Assembly (NCBI RefSeq): GCF_030246845.1 | Contig: NZ_CP126889.1 | Location: 806,001 to 870,000 of the forward strand | Length of the DNA stretch: 64,000 nucleotides | From: Enhydrobacter sp. | GTDB lineage: Bacteria; Pseudomonadota; Alphaproteobacteria; Reyranellales; Reyranellaceae | Direction of reading: 5' to 3' | In this document: positions 7,256-15,412 of the stretch, one piece after another | Layout of the letters: every line of letters begins with the position of its first letter | How positions within the stretch are numbered: the first letter of the stretch is position 1 | The notes under the pieces: generated by a model | Told to the model about the DNA's origin: nothing | The model's database searches: none | What the model saw: the letters and a program-made list of their open reading frames with translations, nothing else | Translations under genes and position numbers: made by a program

Positions 7256-8164
7256 TCAGCCAAAGGCGGCGAAGGCTTCCTCGATGGCCTTCATCTGGTT
7301 GCCGGCCGCCGAGGAGGGCACCAGGATCGGCGTGTGCACGCCGGCGGCGCGCCAGGCCGCCACGCCCTCGCGGACCTTTGCCGGCGGTCCGAACAGCGTG
7401 TTGTCGGCCAGCCATCTGTCGGTGAGATACTTCGGCACCTCCTCCCGGCGCCCCTCGGCGATGGCCTTCTCGACCGCGTCCATCTCCTCGACGTAGCCGG
7501 CCTCCTTCCAGTAGTTCCGGTAGTTCGGCAGGAAGGCGTAGTTGGTCAGCGTGCGCCGGTTCACCGCCTTGGCGGCCTGTTCGTCGTCGCTGATGCAGGT
7601 CGGGATCATGTTGCCGATGAAGAACGCCGCGTCGCTCCGCTTCGCGGCGGGCAGAACCGCCAGCGACTCGCCCATGTGGGAACGGGACGCGTTCGCGAAC
7701 ACCACCCCTTCGGCCAGCTCGCCCGACAGCGCCACCATCCGCTTGCGCAGCGCCGCGACTATGATCGGCGGCAGCGGACCGAACGCGTCCTGGGCGCGGA
7801 ATTTCTCGATGAACGACCGTGTGTCCGCCAGCGGCTTGCCCGGCGTCACGCCCATCCGCACGTGCGACGGCCCATGCGCGATGCCGATGCCCAGCCGGAA
7901 CCGACCGCCGGACACCTCGTGCATCATCGCCGCGCTCTGCGCGAAATCGACGACGGTGCGCTGGTAGATCGGCGCAATCGCCGTGCCGAAGGGGATCGAA
8001 TCGGTGTTCCAGGACAGCGCCTCGCACATCGACATGTTGCCGAACGGACTCGGCGTATAGATTCCGGCGAATCCGCGTCGTTCGGTCTCCCGGCACAATT
8101 CGACGGTCCACCGCCGGCGCCCCGGCACGGCGATCAGGCACAGGGCGGGCAGCGGTTCGTCCAT
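7256..8164 (-). CDS. LLM class flavin-dependent oxidoreductase
   Basis: A 302-aa bacterial-luciferase-like TIM barrel. Visible family features are an N-terminal beta strand and helix (LCRETERRGFAGIYTPSPF), PFGTAIAPIYQRTVVDFAQSA, GGRFRLGIGIAHGPS, the region PLPPIIVAALRKRMVALSGELAEGVVF and a C-terminal GPPAKVREGVAAWRAAGV. These enzymes use FMNH2 or F420H2; the cofactor and substrate cannot be decided. The ATG at 8164 is supported by a GAGGAG site about 8 nt upstream; a longer frame to 8470 has no such site. It is convergent with the broken GMC gene and stands alone. Confidence 0.85.
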   Translation of the reverse strand: MDEPLPALCLIAVPGRRRWTVELCRETERRGFAGIYTPSPFGNMSMCEALSWNTDSIPFGTAIAPIYQRTVVDFAQSAAMMHEVSGGRFRLGIGIAHGPSHVRMGVTPGKPLADTRSFIEKFRAQDAFGPLPPIIVAALRKRMVALSGELAEGVVFANASRSHMGESLAVLPAAKRSDAAFFIGNMIPTCISDDEQAAKAVNRRTLTNYAFLPNYRNYWKEAGYVEEMDAVEKAIAEGRREEVPKYLTDRWLADNTLFGPPAKVREGVAAWRAAGVHTPILVPSSAAGNQMKAIEEAFAAFG

Positions 8165-8484
8165 CTGGGCATCTCCTCGGGCCAAGTTTGACATCCGGAA
8201 CGGATATCCTATGGTCGGCCGATCATGTTGAGGTTTGCCGTATTCTGTCGAGCGCTTTGCCGCTCGGGAAATCTGATCGCGGGCCTTTAGCCCCGGGTTC
8301 AAGGCGCGCCGTCCTATCGCGGGCCCGGGGAACATCGGCACCAGGACAGTCGGACAACCGATCCTGGCATGACGGGCATGGCGAGGCGTGACCCGCACGG
8401 CGCCTTTCGAGACAACAAGTGGATTGCACCCCGGCGCATCGCCGCGCGTGCGCAGTTGCCGATTGACCAAGGAGGTTGTGAGTG
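8165..8484. other. Intergenic region upstream of the spermidine genes
   Basis: 320 bp without a convincing gene. It should hold the promoter of the LLM gene (minus strand) and of the small ORF-speD-speE cluster (plus strand). GC-rich segments such as CGGGCCCGGGG occur, but I see no clear hairpin terminator or known riboswitch. Confidence 0.4.
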
Positions 8485-8655
8485 ATGTCCAAGGCCGACG
8501 ACAAGCCCATGCAACCGCCGGGCAGCCAGGAAGCGGACGAGCGCAGCAACATTGTCCCCCTCGTGCCGAAGCCCAGGAAGAAGGCGGCGGATCGCGCCGC
8601 CGATCGGCCGGCAGGCGACGGCGAGGGTGACGATCCTGGACCGAGCGCGGCCTGA
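8485..8655 (+). CDS. Small hydrophilic hypothetical protein (56 aa)
   Basis: A 56-aa ORF rich in charged residues and proline (begins MSKADDKPMQ, ends GPSAA), probably disordered. Support for translation: a perfect AAGGAGG at 8469-8475 about nine bases before ATG 8485, and its position 38 bp before speD in the same direction. An in-frame GTG directly precedes the ATG. No homology recognised. It may be a leader or a small protein cotranscribed with the spermidine genes. Confidence 0.5.
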   Translation: MSKADDKPMQPPGSQEADERSNIVPLVPKPRKKAADRAADRPAGDGEGDDPGPSAA

Positions 8656-8693
8656 GGCCGACGGCGAAACTTCGTATCCGGAGAAGAGTTTGA

Positions 8694-9107
8694 ATGGAGA
8701 AGATCTTGAGCGTCGACGCGCGGGCGGACGCAAGGCCCGATCACTTCGTCCAGCGTGACGGCTTGCGATTTGCCGGGACGCATCTCATCGTCGATCTCTG
8801 GCACGCGACCAACCTCGACGACGTCGATGTCGTCGACAACGCCCTGCGCAAGGCGGCGACGGCAGCCGGTGCCACGCTCCTCAACATCGACCTGCACCGC
8901 TTCACGCCCAATGGCGGCATCACGGGTGTCGCCGTGCTCGCGGAAAGCCATATCTCCATTCATACCTGGCCGGAATGCGCCTACGCCGCAGTCGACGTCT
9001 TCATGTGCGGAGAGGCGAGACCCCACAAGGCGGTCGAGGTGCTGCGACGCGTCTTCTCGCCCGAAACACTTACCATATCCGAGCACAGACGGGGTGTGAT
9101 GCCGTGA
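8694..9107 (+). CDS. speD: S-adenosylmethionine decarboxylase proenzyme, SpeH type
   Basis: 137 aa, the short prokaryotic class 1B form. It makes decarboxylated SAM, the aminopropyl donor for spermidine. The self-cleavage site ESHISIHTWPE is clear: Glu84-Ser85 is cut to yield the pyruvoyl group on the new alpha chain, with His90 and Cys105 as the usual processing and catalytic residues. The stop codon overlaps the GTG start of speE (GTGA), so both are translated together, as expected for enzymes used one after the other. Residues 1-25 are longer than in the shortest family members, but no better downstream start is seen. Confidence 0.95.
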   Translation: MEKILSVDARADARPDHFVQRDGLRFAGTHLIVDLWHATNLDDVDVVDNALRKAATAAGATLLNIDLHRFTPNGGITGVAVLAESHISIHTWPECAYAAVDVFMCGEARPHKAVEVLRRVFSPETLTISEHRRGVMP

Positions 9108-10069
9108 ACTCGTTCCTGGAGACACTCGCCGAACATCATGCGCAGGTCCTGACGGTCGACGCGGTCCTGCATAGTGGCCGAACTGCCTATCAGGACGTTC
9201 TGATCTTTGAGAACCGGCTGTTCGGAAAGGTGCTCGTGCTGGACGGCGTCATCCAGCTCACCGAGCGCGACAACCACATCTATCACGAGATGATCGCGCA
9301 CGTGCCGATGATGGCGCACGGCTCGGCAAGGCGCGTGCTCATCATCGGCGGCGGCGATGGCGGCACGCTCAGGGAGGTGCTCCGGCATCCCGTCGCCGAG
9401 GTCGTCCTGGTCGAGATCGACGAGGGCGTCATCGCGCTTTCGCAGCGCTTTCTGCCGGAGGTTTCCGGCGGCGCCTTTTCCGACCGGCGGGCCACCGTGA
9501 TCGTGGGCGACGGCAGTCTGTATGTCGCCGACGCCATGTCGCCCTTCGATATCATCATCGTCGATTCGACCGATCCTGCAGGGCCCGGCGAACGGCTTTT
9601 CTCGGAAGCCTTCTACCGTGGCTGTCTCGAGCTCCTCCGGCCCGGAGGCATCCTGGCGCTGCAGAGTGGCACGCCCTTCTATCGGCCGGACCAGCTCGAC
9701 GACATTCGCGGCCGCCTCGCCGCTTCGTTCGCCGCGATCAGGCCGTTCATGGCGCCCGTTCCGACCTATGCCGGCGGCATGCTGGCTCTAGTGGTGGCGA
9801 GCGCCTCGCACCGGGCGCTGCAGCCATCGACGAGGACGCTGCGAGCCCGCTTCCGGCGCCTCCAGGGCCAAACGCGATACTATGTGCCGGATGTGCACCA
9901 GGCTGCTTTCGCCATGGCGCCGGCATTCGTGCGCGGCGCTCGCCCCTTCCCTTCAAATCAGCCACCGACACGGGTCGCGACGAGCAGACCGAACAACGAT
10001 AGCGCACCGGCGGCCGTCGCCGCCCAGGCCCAGCGCGGCGAGCGGGTGAAGGCGAAGACCGAGGCATAG
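9104..10069 (+). CDS. speE: Spermidine synthase
   Basis: 321 aa. It transfers the aminopropyl group of decarboxylated SAM to putrescine. Key motifs are the SAM-binding GGGDGG (residues 82-87), VLVEID, and VDSTDPAGP with the catalytic Asp, followed by LALQSGTPF. Start: GTG at 9104 inside the speD stop; no in-frame ATG is present near it. The last 35 or so residues (from about PFPSNQPPT) are Pro/Ala/Arg-rich, exceed the usual 280-290 aa length, and are read antisense to a small membrane-protein gene (9958-10140). The tail may result from loss of an earlier stop. Confidence 0.95.
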   Translation: MNSFLETLAEHHAQVLTVDAVLHSGRTAYQDVLIFENRLFGKVLVLDGVIQLTERDNHIYHEMIAHVPMMAHGSARRVLIIGGGDGGTLREVLRHPVAEVVLVEIDEGVIALSQRFLPEVSGGAFSDRRATVIVGDGSLYVADAMSPFDIIIVDSTDPAGPGERLFSEAFYRGCLELLRPGGILALQSGTPFYRPDQLDDIRGRLAASFAAIRPFMAPVPTYAGGMLALVVASASHRALQPSTRTLRARFRRLQGQTRYYVPDVHQAAFAMAPAFVRGARPFPSNQPPTRVATSRPNNDSAPAAVAAQAQRGERVKAKTEA

Positions 10070-10140
10070 AGCGCGACGATGCCGAGGATGACCAGCAGGC
10101 TGCCCAGTCCCTCGGAGCTGAGCGCGACCCATTGCGTCAC
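9958..10140 (-). CDS. Small two-helix membrane protein
   Basis: 60 aa with two hydrophobic stretches (LGSLLVILGIVALYASVFAF and WAWAATAAGALSLFGLLVA) separated by a short TRSPR turn. It is probably an inner-membrane hairpin with no known domain. Evidence that it is real: its GTG start overlaps the rnk stop by four bases (GTGA at 10137-10140), giving an rnk-small protein operon. It also overlaps the 3' end of convergent speE by 112 bp. Function unknown; residue composition is typical of membrane proteins, not of a chance frame. Confidence 0.6.
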   Translation of the reverse strand: MTQWVALSSEGLGSLLVILGIVALYASVFAFTRSPRWAWAATAAGALSLFGLLVATRVGG

Positions 10141-10565
10141 GAGGCATGAGCTGCGTGCAAGGGCTCAGGCTGTTCGACCCGCATCACGGTCAGCTCGTGC
10201 TGACGGCCGTCGCGCGTCGTCCAGGTGATCGACTGGCCCGGCGACAGCCCGATGAGCGCCGCACCGATCGGCGTGAGGACGGAGATCCTTCCCTGAGAGA
10301 TGTTCTCCTCGCCGGGAAAGACCAGCGTGACGCATCGCTGCTGGCCGTTATCGGAGCGGAACTCGACGGCGGATCCCATCCGGACGACATCGGACGGGAC
10401 ACAATCGGTGGCGACCACCTGCGCACGTTCCAGTTCGGACTGGAGCACGTCGGCAACCTCGGGCAAGCGCGCTTGCGCCGCTGCGGCGAGGCCGGCGAGA
10501 CGTTTGTAGTCGATGTCGCTGACGATGATCTTCGGCTTGCGACGGTGGGGATTGAACTCGGTCAT
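10137..10565 (-). CDS. rnk: Rnk-like regulator, GreA/GreB C-terminal domain protein
   Basis: 142 aa. The C-terminal half (about 60-135; GSAVEFRSDNGQQRCVTLVFPGEENI, ISVLTPIGAALIGLSPGQSI) is the FKBP-like domain shared by GreA/GreB and Rnk. The N-terminal half is a short helical region (PKIIVSDIDYKRLAGLA) like that of Rnk, which binds RNA polymerase near the secondary channel and was described as a regulator of nucleoside diphosphate kinase. The ATG at 10565 starts right before the conserved region; upstream codons in frame look non-coding. It is followed by a coupled 60-aa membrane protein. Confidence 0.88.
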   Translation of the reverse strand: MTEFNPHRRKPKIIVSDIDYKRLAGLAAAAQARLPEVADVLQSELERAQVVATDCVPSDVVRMGSAVEFRSDNGQQRCVTLVFPGEENISQGRISVLTPIGAALIGLSPGQSITWTTRDGRQHELTVMRVEQPEPLHAAHAS

Positions 10566-10797
10566 GACGGCGCTGCATTCCCTTTCAGTGGCGCGCACGC
10601 TCGCTCGGCGAAGAGCGGCGGCCGCCAATACGTTGACATATCGTTTCGTAGAAGCGCCTTGACAGACTCTGCGGCCCCGGAGTTCGAGGCGCACGTGACC
10701 GAACTCCCGGGGTTATGATCCCGTGATCAGAACAATCCGATCAAATGAGGTTCGAAGTCTGTCCATGCCGGTTACATTGGCCCGCCGGCGTGCTTTG

Positions 10798-11649
10798 TCA
10801 AGCCGCCGACCGGATGCGCATCTTCTCCAGATGCCGAGCCATTTGCTGCAACGTGGATTCCGGCTCTTCTTCCGGCAGAAAGATGAAATTGTAGACGTAG
10901 CGACCGAACCGTTCGCGGGCATGGAGGGGCGCCACGAGATCGGGGACATTGCCCGAATGCTGCATGTGCCGAATGGAGAAGCGTTCGAGCGGCTTCAGCA
11001 CGTGGTTGTGCACGAAGTGGCCCGCGTAGCCGAGCGCCGAGAAATAGGTCCGCGCCCGATCGAGGCCGCCCGGCGACAGCCGCTCGTCGATTCGGACCAC
11101 GAGCCGCGGCCGGTCGCGCCGGATGGTCTCGATTGCGCCGTCGAGCACGGCCTGTTCGTGGCCCTCCACGGAGATCTTCATGATGCCGACGCGGCCGCGA
11201 TAGACATCGTCGAGCAGGTCGGTCGGCACATCGATGCTTCGACAGTTCAGATAGGTGGCCGCAGCATATGGCGACACGGTCGCGCAGCCATCGATAGCGA
11301 CACCGTCGACCACCGGCACCCGCAGTTCGACTGTTCCTCGCCTGTCGGAGAGTGCCAATGCCTCGACCAGGACGCCCTGACGAAACTTGGCGCGCAGCGC
11401 TTCCGTCGATCTCGGCAACGGCTCGTAGGCGATGACGCGCCGCACATGCGGCCGCATGTAGTGGACGTAGGTTCCCTCGTCCGCCCCGACGTCGATGGCA
11501 TCCGCATCGTGCCGGCAAAGGAACTTCAGGAGACGAAGCTCGACCTCGCCATAGCGGCCGAAGAAGCGGCTCTCCCGCCAATTGCGGATCGATCGGGGAA
11601 GGAGGGCGCGCAGCCCATCACGCGATGTCATGGTGCGCACTCGGACCAT
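10798..11649 (-). CDS. FkbM family SAM-dependent methyltransferase
   Basis: 283 aa. The FkbM methyltransferase domain spans roughly 45-230: AIDVGADEGTYVHYM (SAM-binding motif I), VIAYEPLP (acidic motif II), IMKISVEGHEQAVLDGA (the FkbM 'KxDvEG' block, here ISVEG) and RPRLVVRIDE. Such enzymes O-methylate sugars, polyketides or other small molecules. Start: ATG at 11649 (MVRVRT) or 11631 (MTSRDG); the former lies 9 bp after the flavoprotein stop. It is the last gene of a three-gene operon with an ATP-grasp ligase and a flavoprotein. The Asp of the usual KIDVEG motif is replaced by Ser, which is slightly unusual. Substrate unknown. Confidence 0.85.
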   Translation of the reverse strand: MVRVRTMTSRDGLRALLPRSIRNWRESRFFGRYGEVELRLLKFLCRHDADAIDVGADEGTYVHYMRPHVRRVIAYEPLPRSTEALRAKFRQGVLVEALALSDRRGTVELRVPVVDGVAIDGCATVSPYAAATYLNCRSIDVPTDLLDDVYRGRVGIMKISVEGHEQAVLDGAIETIRRDRPRLVVRIDERLSPGGLDRARTYFSALGYAGHFVHNHVLKPLERFSIRHMQHSGNVPDLVAPLHARERFGRYVYNFIFLPEEEPESTLQQMARHLEKMRIRSAA

Positions 11650-11658
11650 TCCGGCTGC

Positions 11659-12933
11659 TCACTTCGCGGCGACAGTCGGCGACAGACCTCCCTTCGCCAC
11701 GCCGAGCGGCTCGGGTTCGGCAGCCGCGGGATCCGGCAGCCGGCTTGTCGTCGCCGCCAGGTGCCGCGAGAGGCGGCGGGCGACGAATCGCGCGCCGAAC
11801 GCGAACCGCATGAGCGGGCCGAAGCTGTTGGCCGCGATCGGGCCCACGAAATAGAGGCCCGCGACGCTCGACTGGAAGTTGGCTGACAGGATCGGCGTGT
11901 CGTCCACGACAGCGACGGCCTGGGCGAGCGCGCGATCGATGAAGGCGAGTCGCTTGAGGCTCGGCCGATAGCCGGTGGCGGCGATCACGTGATCCGCCGC
12001 AACGGCGAGGCGAGTGCCGTCGCCGGCCATCAGCCCCAATCGCACCTTGTCGCCGTCTCGGCCGGCATCGGTCAGCTTGTGTGCGGTAAGCGTCTGGACG
12101 CGTTTGAAGCGGTCCGCCATGAACCACCCGCCGGCGGGCCCGAGATGGGTCCTCACCCATTTCAACCGTCTCGCCTCCGGCAAAAGATGGAAGACCGATG
12201 GCAGATTGGTGAAGAACCAGGATCGCCACGAGGGGCCGATGCCTGTCATCGGCTGCCGCAGCCGATCCGACAGCGGTCGCGGCAGGCGCATCCTGCTGTG
12301 GACCTCGATCTCGGGCCGCCGCGCCACGACACGAACCCTGGCGCCGGCCTCGTGCAGCAGCACGGCCACATCGACCGCCGACGAACCCGCGCCCAGAACA
12401 ACGACATCCTGACCCTTGAAGCGCGCAAAATCGGTGTGCGCGGAGCTGTGCGATACGCACCCTTCGGGGAGATTCGCCAGGGCGCCCGGAAGGTGGCTGA
12501 AATGGCTGATGCCGACGGCCATCACGACCCGGCGCGCGCGGACGGTTTCGCCGTTGTCGAGCTGCAGCACGAAACCCTGCCGATCCCTGCCCAGCGCGGT
12601 GACCTTCGTCTCCTCGAGCATCGGCACGGCACGCCGCCGGAACGCGAGGCCGTACTCGCAGAAGGTCTGGAGCGAAACCGGCAGGCCGAGATCGGCGTAG
12701 GCCAAGCCCCTCTCGCGACAGTAGCTGCCAAGGGACAGCTTGCCCGCCGGGTCGTACAGGCTGGAGGCGAAACCTTCCGACTTGAGCTGCATGTCCCGTG
12801 GCATCTGAGTCAGCCAGCTTTCCATCGGCTTGCCGAATATCCGGAACGAGACGTCCCGGTTGGCCAGGTGCGATGCGAGCGACAAGCCATAGGGACCGGC
12901 ACCCACGATGGCCACATCCGTCTGGCTAGACAT
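11659..12933 (-). CDS. FAD/NAD(P)-dependent flavoprotein, monooxygenase-like
   Basis: 424 aa. The N-terminal FAD motif is VAIVGAGPYGLSLASHL (residues 7-23) and a second Rossmann motif VVVLGAGSSAVDVAVLLHEAG lies near residue 165, with ATGYRPS before the C-terminal FAD contact DDTPILSANFQSSVAGLYFVGP. This two-nucleotide-site layout matches flavin monooxygenases and lysine/ornithine N-hydroxylase relatives (FMO/BVMO-like). The start at 12933 overlaps the upstream ATP-grasp stop by 8 nt; the FkbM gene follows after 9 bp. It would perform the oxidation step of whatever product this operon makes. Substrate not deducible. Confidence 0.88.
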   Translation of the reverse strand: MSSQTDVAIVGAGPYGLSLASHLANRDVSFRIFGKPMESWLTQMPRDMQLKSEGFASSLYDPAGKLSLGSYCRERGLAYADLGLPVSLQTFCEYGLAFRRRAVPMLEETKVTALGRDRQGFVLQLDNGETVRARRVVMAVGISHFSHLPGALANLPEGCVSHSSAHTDFARFKGQDVVVLGAGSSAVDVAVLLHEAGARVRVVARRPEIEVHSRMRLPRPLSDRLRQPMTGIGPSWRSWFFTNLPSVFHLLPEARRLKWVRTHLGPAGGWFMADRFKRVQTLTAHKLTDAGRDGDKVRLGLMAGDGTRLAVAADHVIAATGYRPSLKRLAFIDRALAQAVAVVDDTPILSANFQSSVAGLYFVGPIAANSFGPLMRFAFGARFVARRLSRHLAATTSRLPDPAAAEPEPLGVAKGGLSPTVAAK

Positions 12934-14305
12934 GAATGACGTCCTTTCCACGAAGCGTCTGGGGACGGACCGCCGGTGGATCGACATCGGCCGACAGAGC
13001 GCGCCGGCGCGAAAGGCGCCACGGACTGCGCAACGCCTGCCGCACGAGCTGCACCCAGGTGAGCGGTTCGGGGGCGACGGGCTGACGATAGGCAGCGATG
13101 AACTCGGGTTCCTGCCAAGGTACGTCGTGATGGGCCGACTCCAGGAAGCCGCTGGCAGGATCGCGCCAGCTCTCCTGCGGAAAGAGAGCGACCGTGCGGG
13201 AGCTGATATTGGGTGTCGCGCGATGGCGCACCGCCGCGGACAGGCCTCTTGCAAGGGCTCCGATCATGTCGGACGAGGCATTCAGCGCGAGATGGCAGAT
13301 CTGGGTCGGACGCTGGTTCATTTCGATGAGGTACGCGCGGCCGCTCGCAGTCTCGAGCATGAAGTCGAAACCGACGAAGCCGGAAAGGCCGAGGCGGCGC
13401 ACGATATGGGCGGCGGCGCTTGCCATCTCCGGCGAATCGATCACGCGCACGACGGTGGCGGGACCGGTGGACTGGCTGGACTGCAGGACCTCGACGCTGA
13501 GGCCGGCGAGCACCTGCCCCCGGTCGCAGACGACGGCGCGATTGGCCGGTCGGCCTTCGATGTAATCCTGCACCGTGATGGTGGGCCGCGCACGACGGAA
13601 ATGCTGCAAATAAGCGAGATCGAGCTTCCGCACGACTTGCCGCAGAGCGAATACGCGACCGCTGCGGGCACGGAGGTCGAGGAAAGTCCGCCTCGCTTCG
13701 GCTTCGTTCGCCACGATGCGAACACCCTCACCGCCCGACGTCTCGTCGCGCTTGATCACGAGGGGAAATCGCGCCGTGGCCATGCAGGCCGCCAATTGGC
13801 GCAAATCGCGGACAATCTCGGTCCTGGGCACCGACAGCCCTTCGTCCCGAGCAAGGGATACGAAGAGGCTCTTCTTTCGCGCGAACACGAACGAAGACGG
13901 CGCGCCGAGCGACGCTTCGATCAGCTTCGCCATCCGGTCGGGCTTGGCGCCGCGCCCGCGCAGCGCCCGCTCATAGAGCACCCGCAGCAAGTCGATCGCC
14001 GGTTCGTCGGCCGGCACCAACAAATCCGGCGAATGCCTTTCCACCGTGTGGCGGATGGTCCTCAGCGCCTCGCTGCGCGTACGGCCAAGGCGTTCGACCG
14101 TGACGGTGCACATCTTGAACAGAGCATGGTCGTCCGGCACCAGCGCCCGCACCTCGATCCCGCCGTCGGCCATCTCGAGGCAGAGTCGGGTCGTCGCCGG
14201 CCAGTGAACCGTGGCGACAACCGCAACACGCGGTCGCGACACACTGGACGGCGACGCTTTCCGGTATTGCCCTTCGTCTTCCTCGGGAGAGGCCAGATCA
14301 AGCAT
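12926..14305 (-). CDS. ATP-grasp ligase
   Basis: About 459 aa. After an N-terminal pre-ATP-grasp Rossmann-like domain (VAVVATVHWPATTRLCLEMADGG), the ATP-grasp core shows FPLVIKRDETSGGEGVRIV (Lys and Gly-rich loop), ITVQDYIEGRPANRAVVC and GFVGFDFMLE with LIEMNQRPTQ, the Mg/ATP-binding Glu and Asn. Such enzymes join an acylphosphate to an amine or thiol, forming amides or peptides. It is the first gene of the operon ending with the FkbM methyltransferase. Start uncertain: ATG at 14305 is chosen; an in-frame ATG at 14368 would add 21 unconserved residues. It is divergent from the alpha/beta hydrolase across about 210 bp. Confidence 0.85.
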   Translation of the reverse strand: MLDLASPEEDEGQYRKASPSSVSRPRVAVVATVHWPATTRLCLEMADGGIEVRALVPDDHALFKMCTVTVERLGRTRSEALRTIRHTVERHSPDLLVPADEPAIDLLRVLYERALRGRGAKPDRMAKLIEASLGAPSSFVFARKKSLFVSLARDEGLSVPRTEIVRDLRQLAACMATARFPLVIKRDETSGGEGVRIVANEAEARRTFLDLRARSGRVFALRQVVRKLDLAYLQHFRRARPTITVQDYIEGRPANRAVVCDRGQVLAGLSVEVLQSSQSTGPATVVRVIDSPEMASAAAHIVRRLGLSGFVGFDFMLETASGRAYLIEMNQRPTQICHLALNASSDMIGALARGLSAAVRHRATPNISSRTVALFPQESWRDPASGFLESAHHDVPWQEPEFIAAYRQPVAPEPLTWVQLVRQALRSPWRLSRRRALSADVDPPAVRPQTLRGKDVIHV

Positions 14306-14519
14306 GCCTGTCACGCCCCACAACCCCTCATGCGCTCTGCGTTCACCCCAATACGGCGCATCAGGCATTCACTAGCATGGACCCGCACGTTTTCCCGTGT
14401 TTTTGATGTGGCAAAAGGGGGGGCGCATTTCATCGGCCGGAATCGGCGTCCTTCCGCTCTTGCACCGGCGGCTCGTTGTCCCGATCGTTGCGGAACGCCC
14501 AACGTAGGGAGAGCACTCA

Positions 14520-15409
14520 ATGACCGCCGCCCAGCTCGACAGTCTCGTGACCTTGCTGCGCTCGCGGCCAGCGCCCGAGACCCGCGACGTCGCGCAGGCT
14601 CGTGCCCGCTTCGAGAAGCTGGCCGGCTTCCTGGGCGGCGCACCGGATGCACGGTGCGAAAAGGTCGATGCCGGCGGCGTGGCGGCGGAATGGATCATGG
14701 CGCCGGGCTGCGATCCCGGGCGTGCCGTCCTCTATCTCCACGGCGGTGGCTATGCCATCGGATCGATCAACACGCACCGCAGGCTCGCCTACGACATCTC
14801 CGCCGCGTCGGCGGCCGCCATTCTTGTGATCGATTATCGCCTCGCCCCGGAGCATCCCTTTCCTGCCGCCCTGGACGACGCCACGGCGGCATGGCGTTGG
14901 CTCGCGCAGCAAGGTTTTCCAGCGGGCCGACTCGCGATCGCGGGCGATTCGGCCGGAGGCGGGCTCACGATCGCCACCCTTGTTAATTTGCGCGACCGAA
15001 AGCTTGGTCTGCCGGCCTGTGCCGTCGCGATCTCGCCGTGGGTGGATCTCGAGGGTCTAGGCGACAGTATCACGGCGCGCGCAGAGCAGGATCCGATGGT
15101 GCAGAAGGACGGGCTGCTATGGATGGCCGGGATGTACCTCGATGGTCGTACCCCGAAAGCGCCACTGGCGGCGCCGCTTCATGCCGATCTCAAGGGGCTG
15201 CCGCCGGTCCTGGTGCGGCCGGCACGGCGGAGACGCTGCTCGACGATGCAACGCGCATCGCGGAAAAACTGCATGGCGCCGGCAACGACGTACGCCTGTC
15301 GATCTGGCCCAACATGCTGCATGTCTTCCCCCTGTTCGCGCCCATCCTCTCCGAAGGACGAGATGGCTGCGCCGAGATCGGCACCTTCATCCGCAACAGA
15401 CTGGCCTGA
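14520..15409 (+). pseudogene. Alpha/beta hydrolase (HSL family), single-base frameshift
   Basis: Hormone-sensitive-lipase-type esterase of about 296 aa if corrected. The first frame shows the oxyanion motif YLHGGGYAIGS and the nucleophile elbow IAGDSAGGG with the catalytic Ser. At about 15216-15217, after LPPVLV, the frame is lost; the expected continuation (GTAETLLDDATRIAEKLHGAG with the catalytic Asp region and MLHVFPLF with the catalytic His) is in another frame up to a TGA at 15407-15409. One missing base in GTGC-GGCC restores the whole sequence. Uncorrected, the protein runs to 15416 with a nonsense Cys/Ser/Arg-rich tail and lacks Asp and His. Either a recent pseudogene or a sequencing error. 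A GGGAGAG site precedes ATG 14520. Confidence 0.85.
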
Positions 15410-15412
15410 GCC

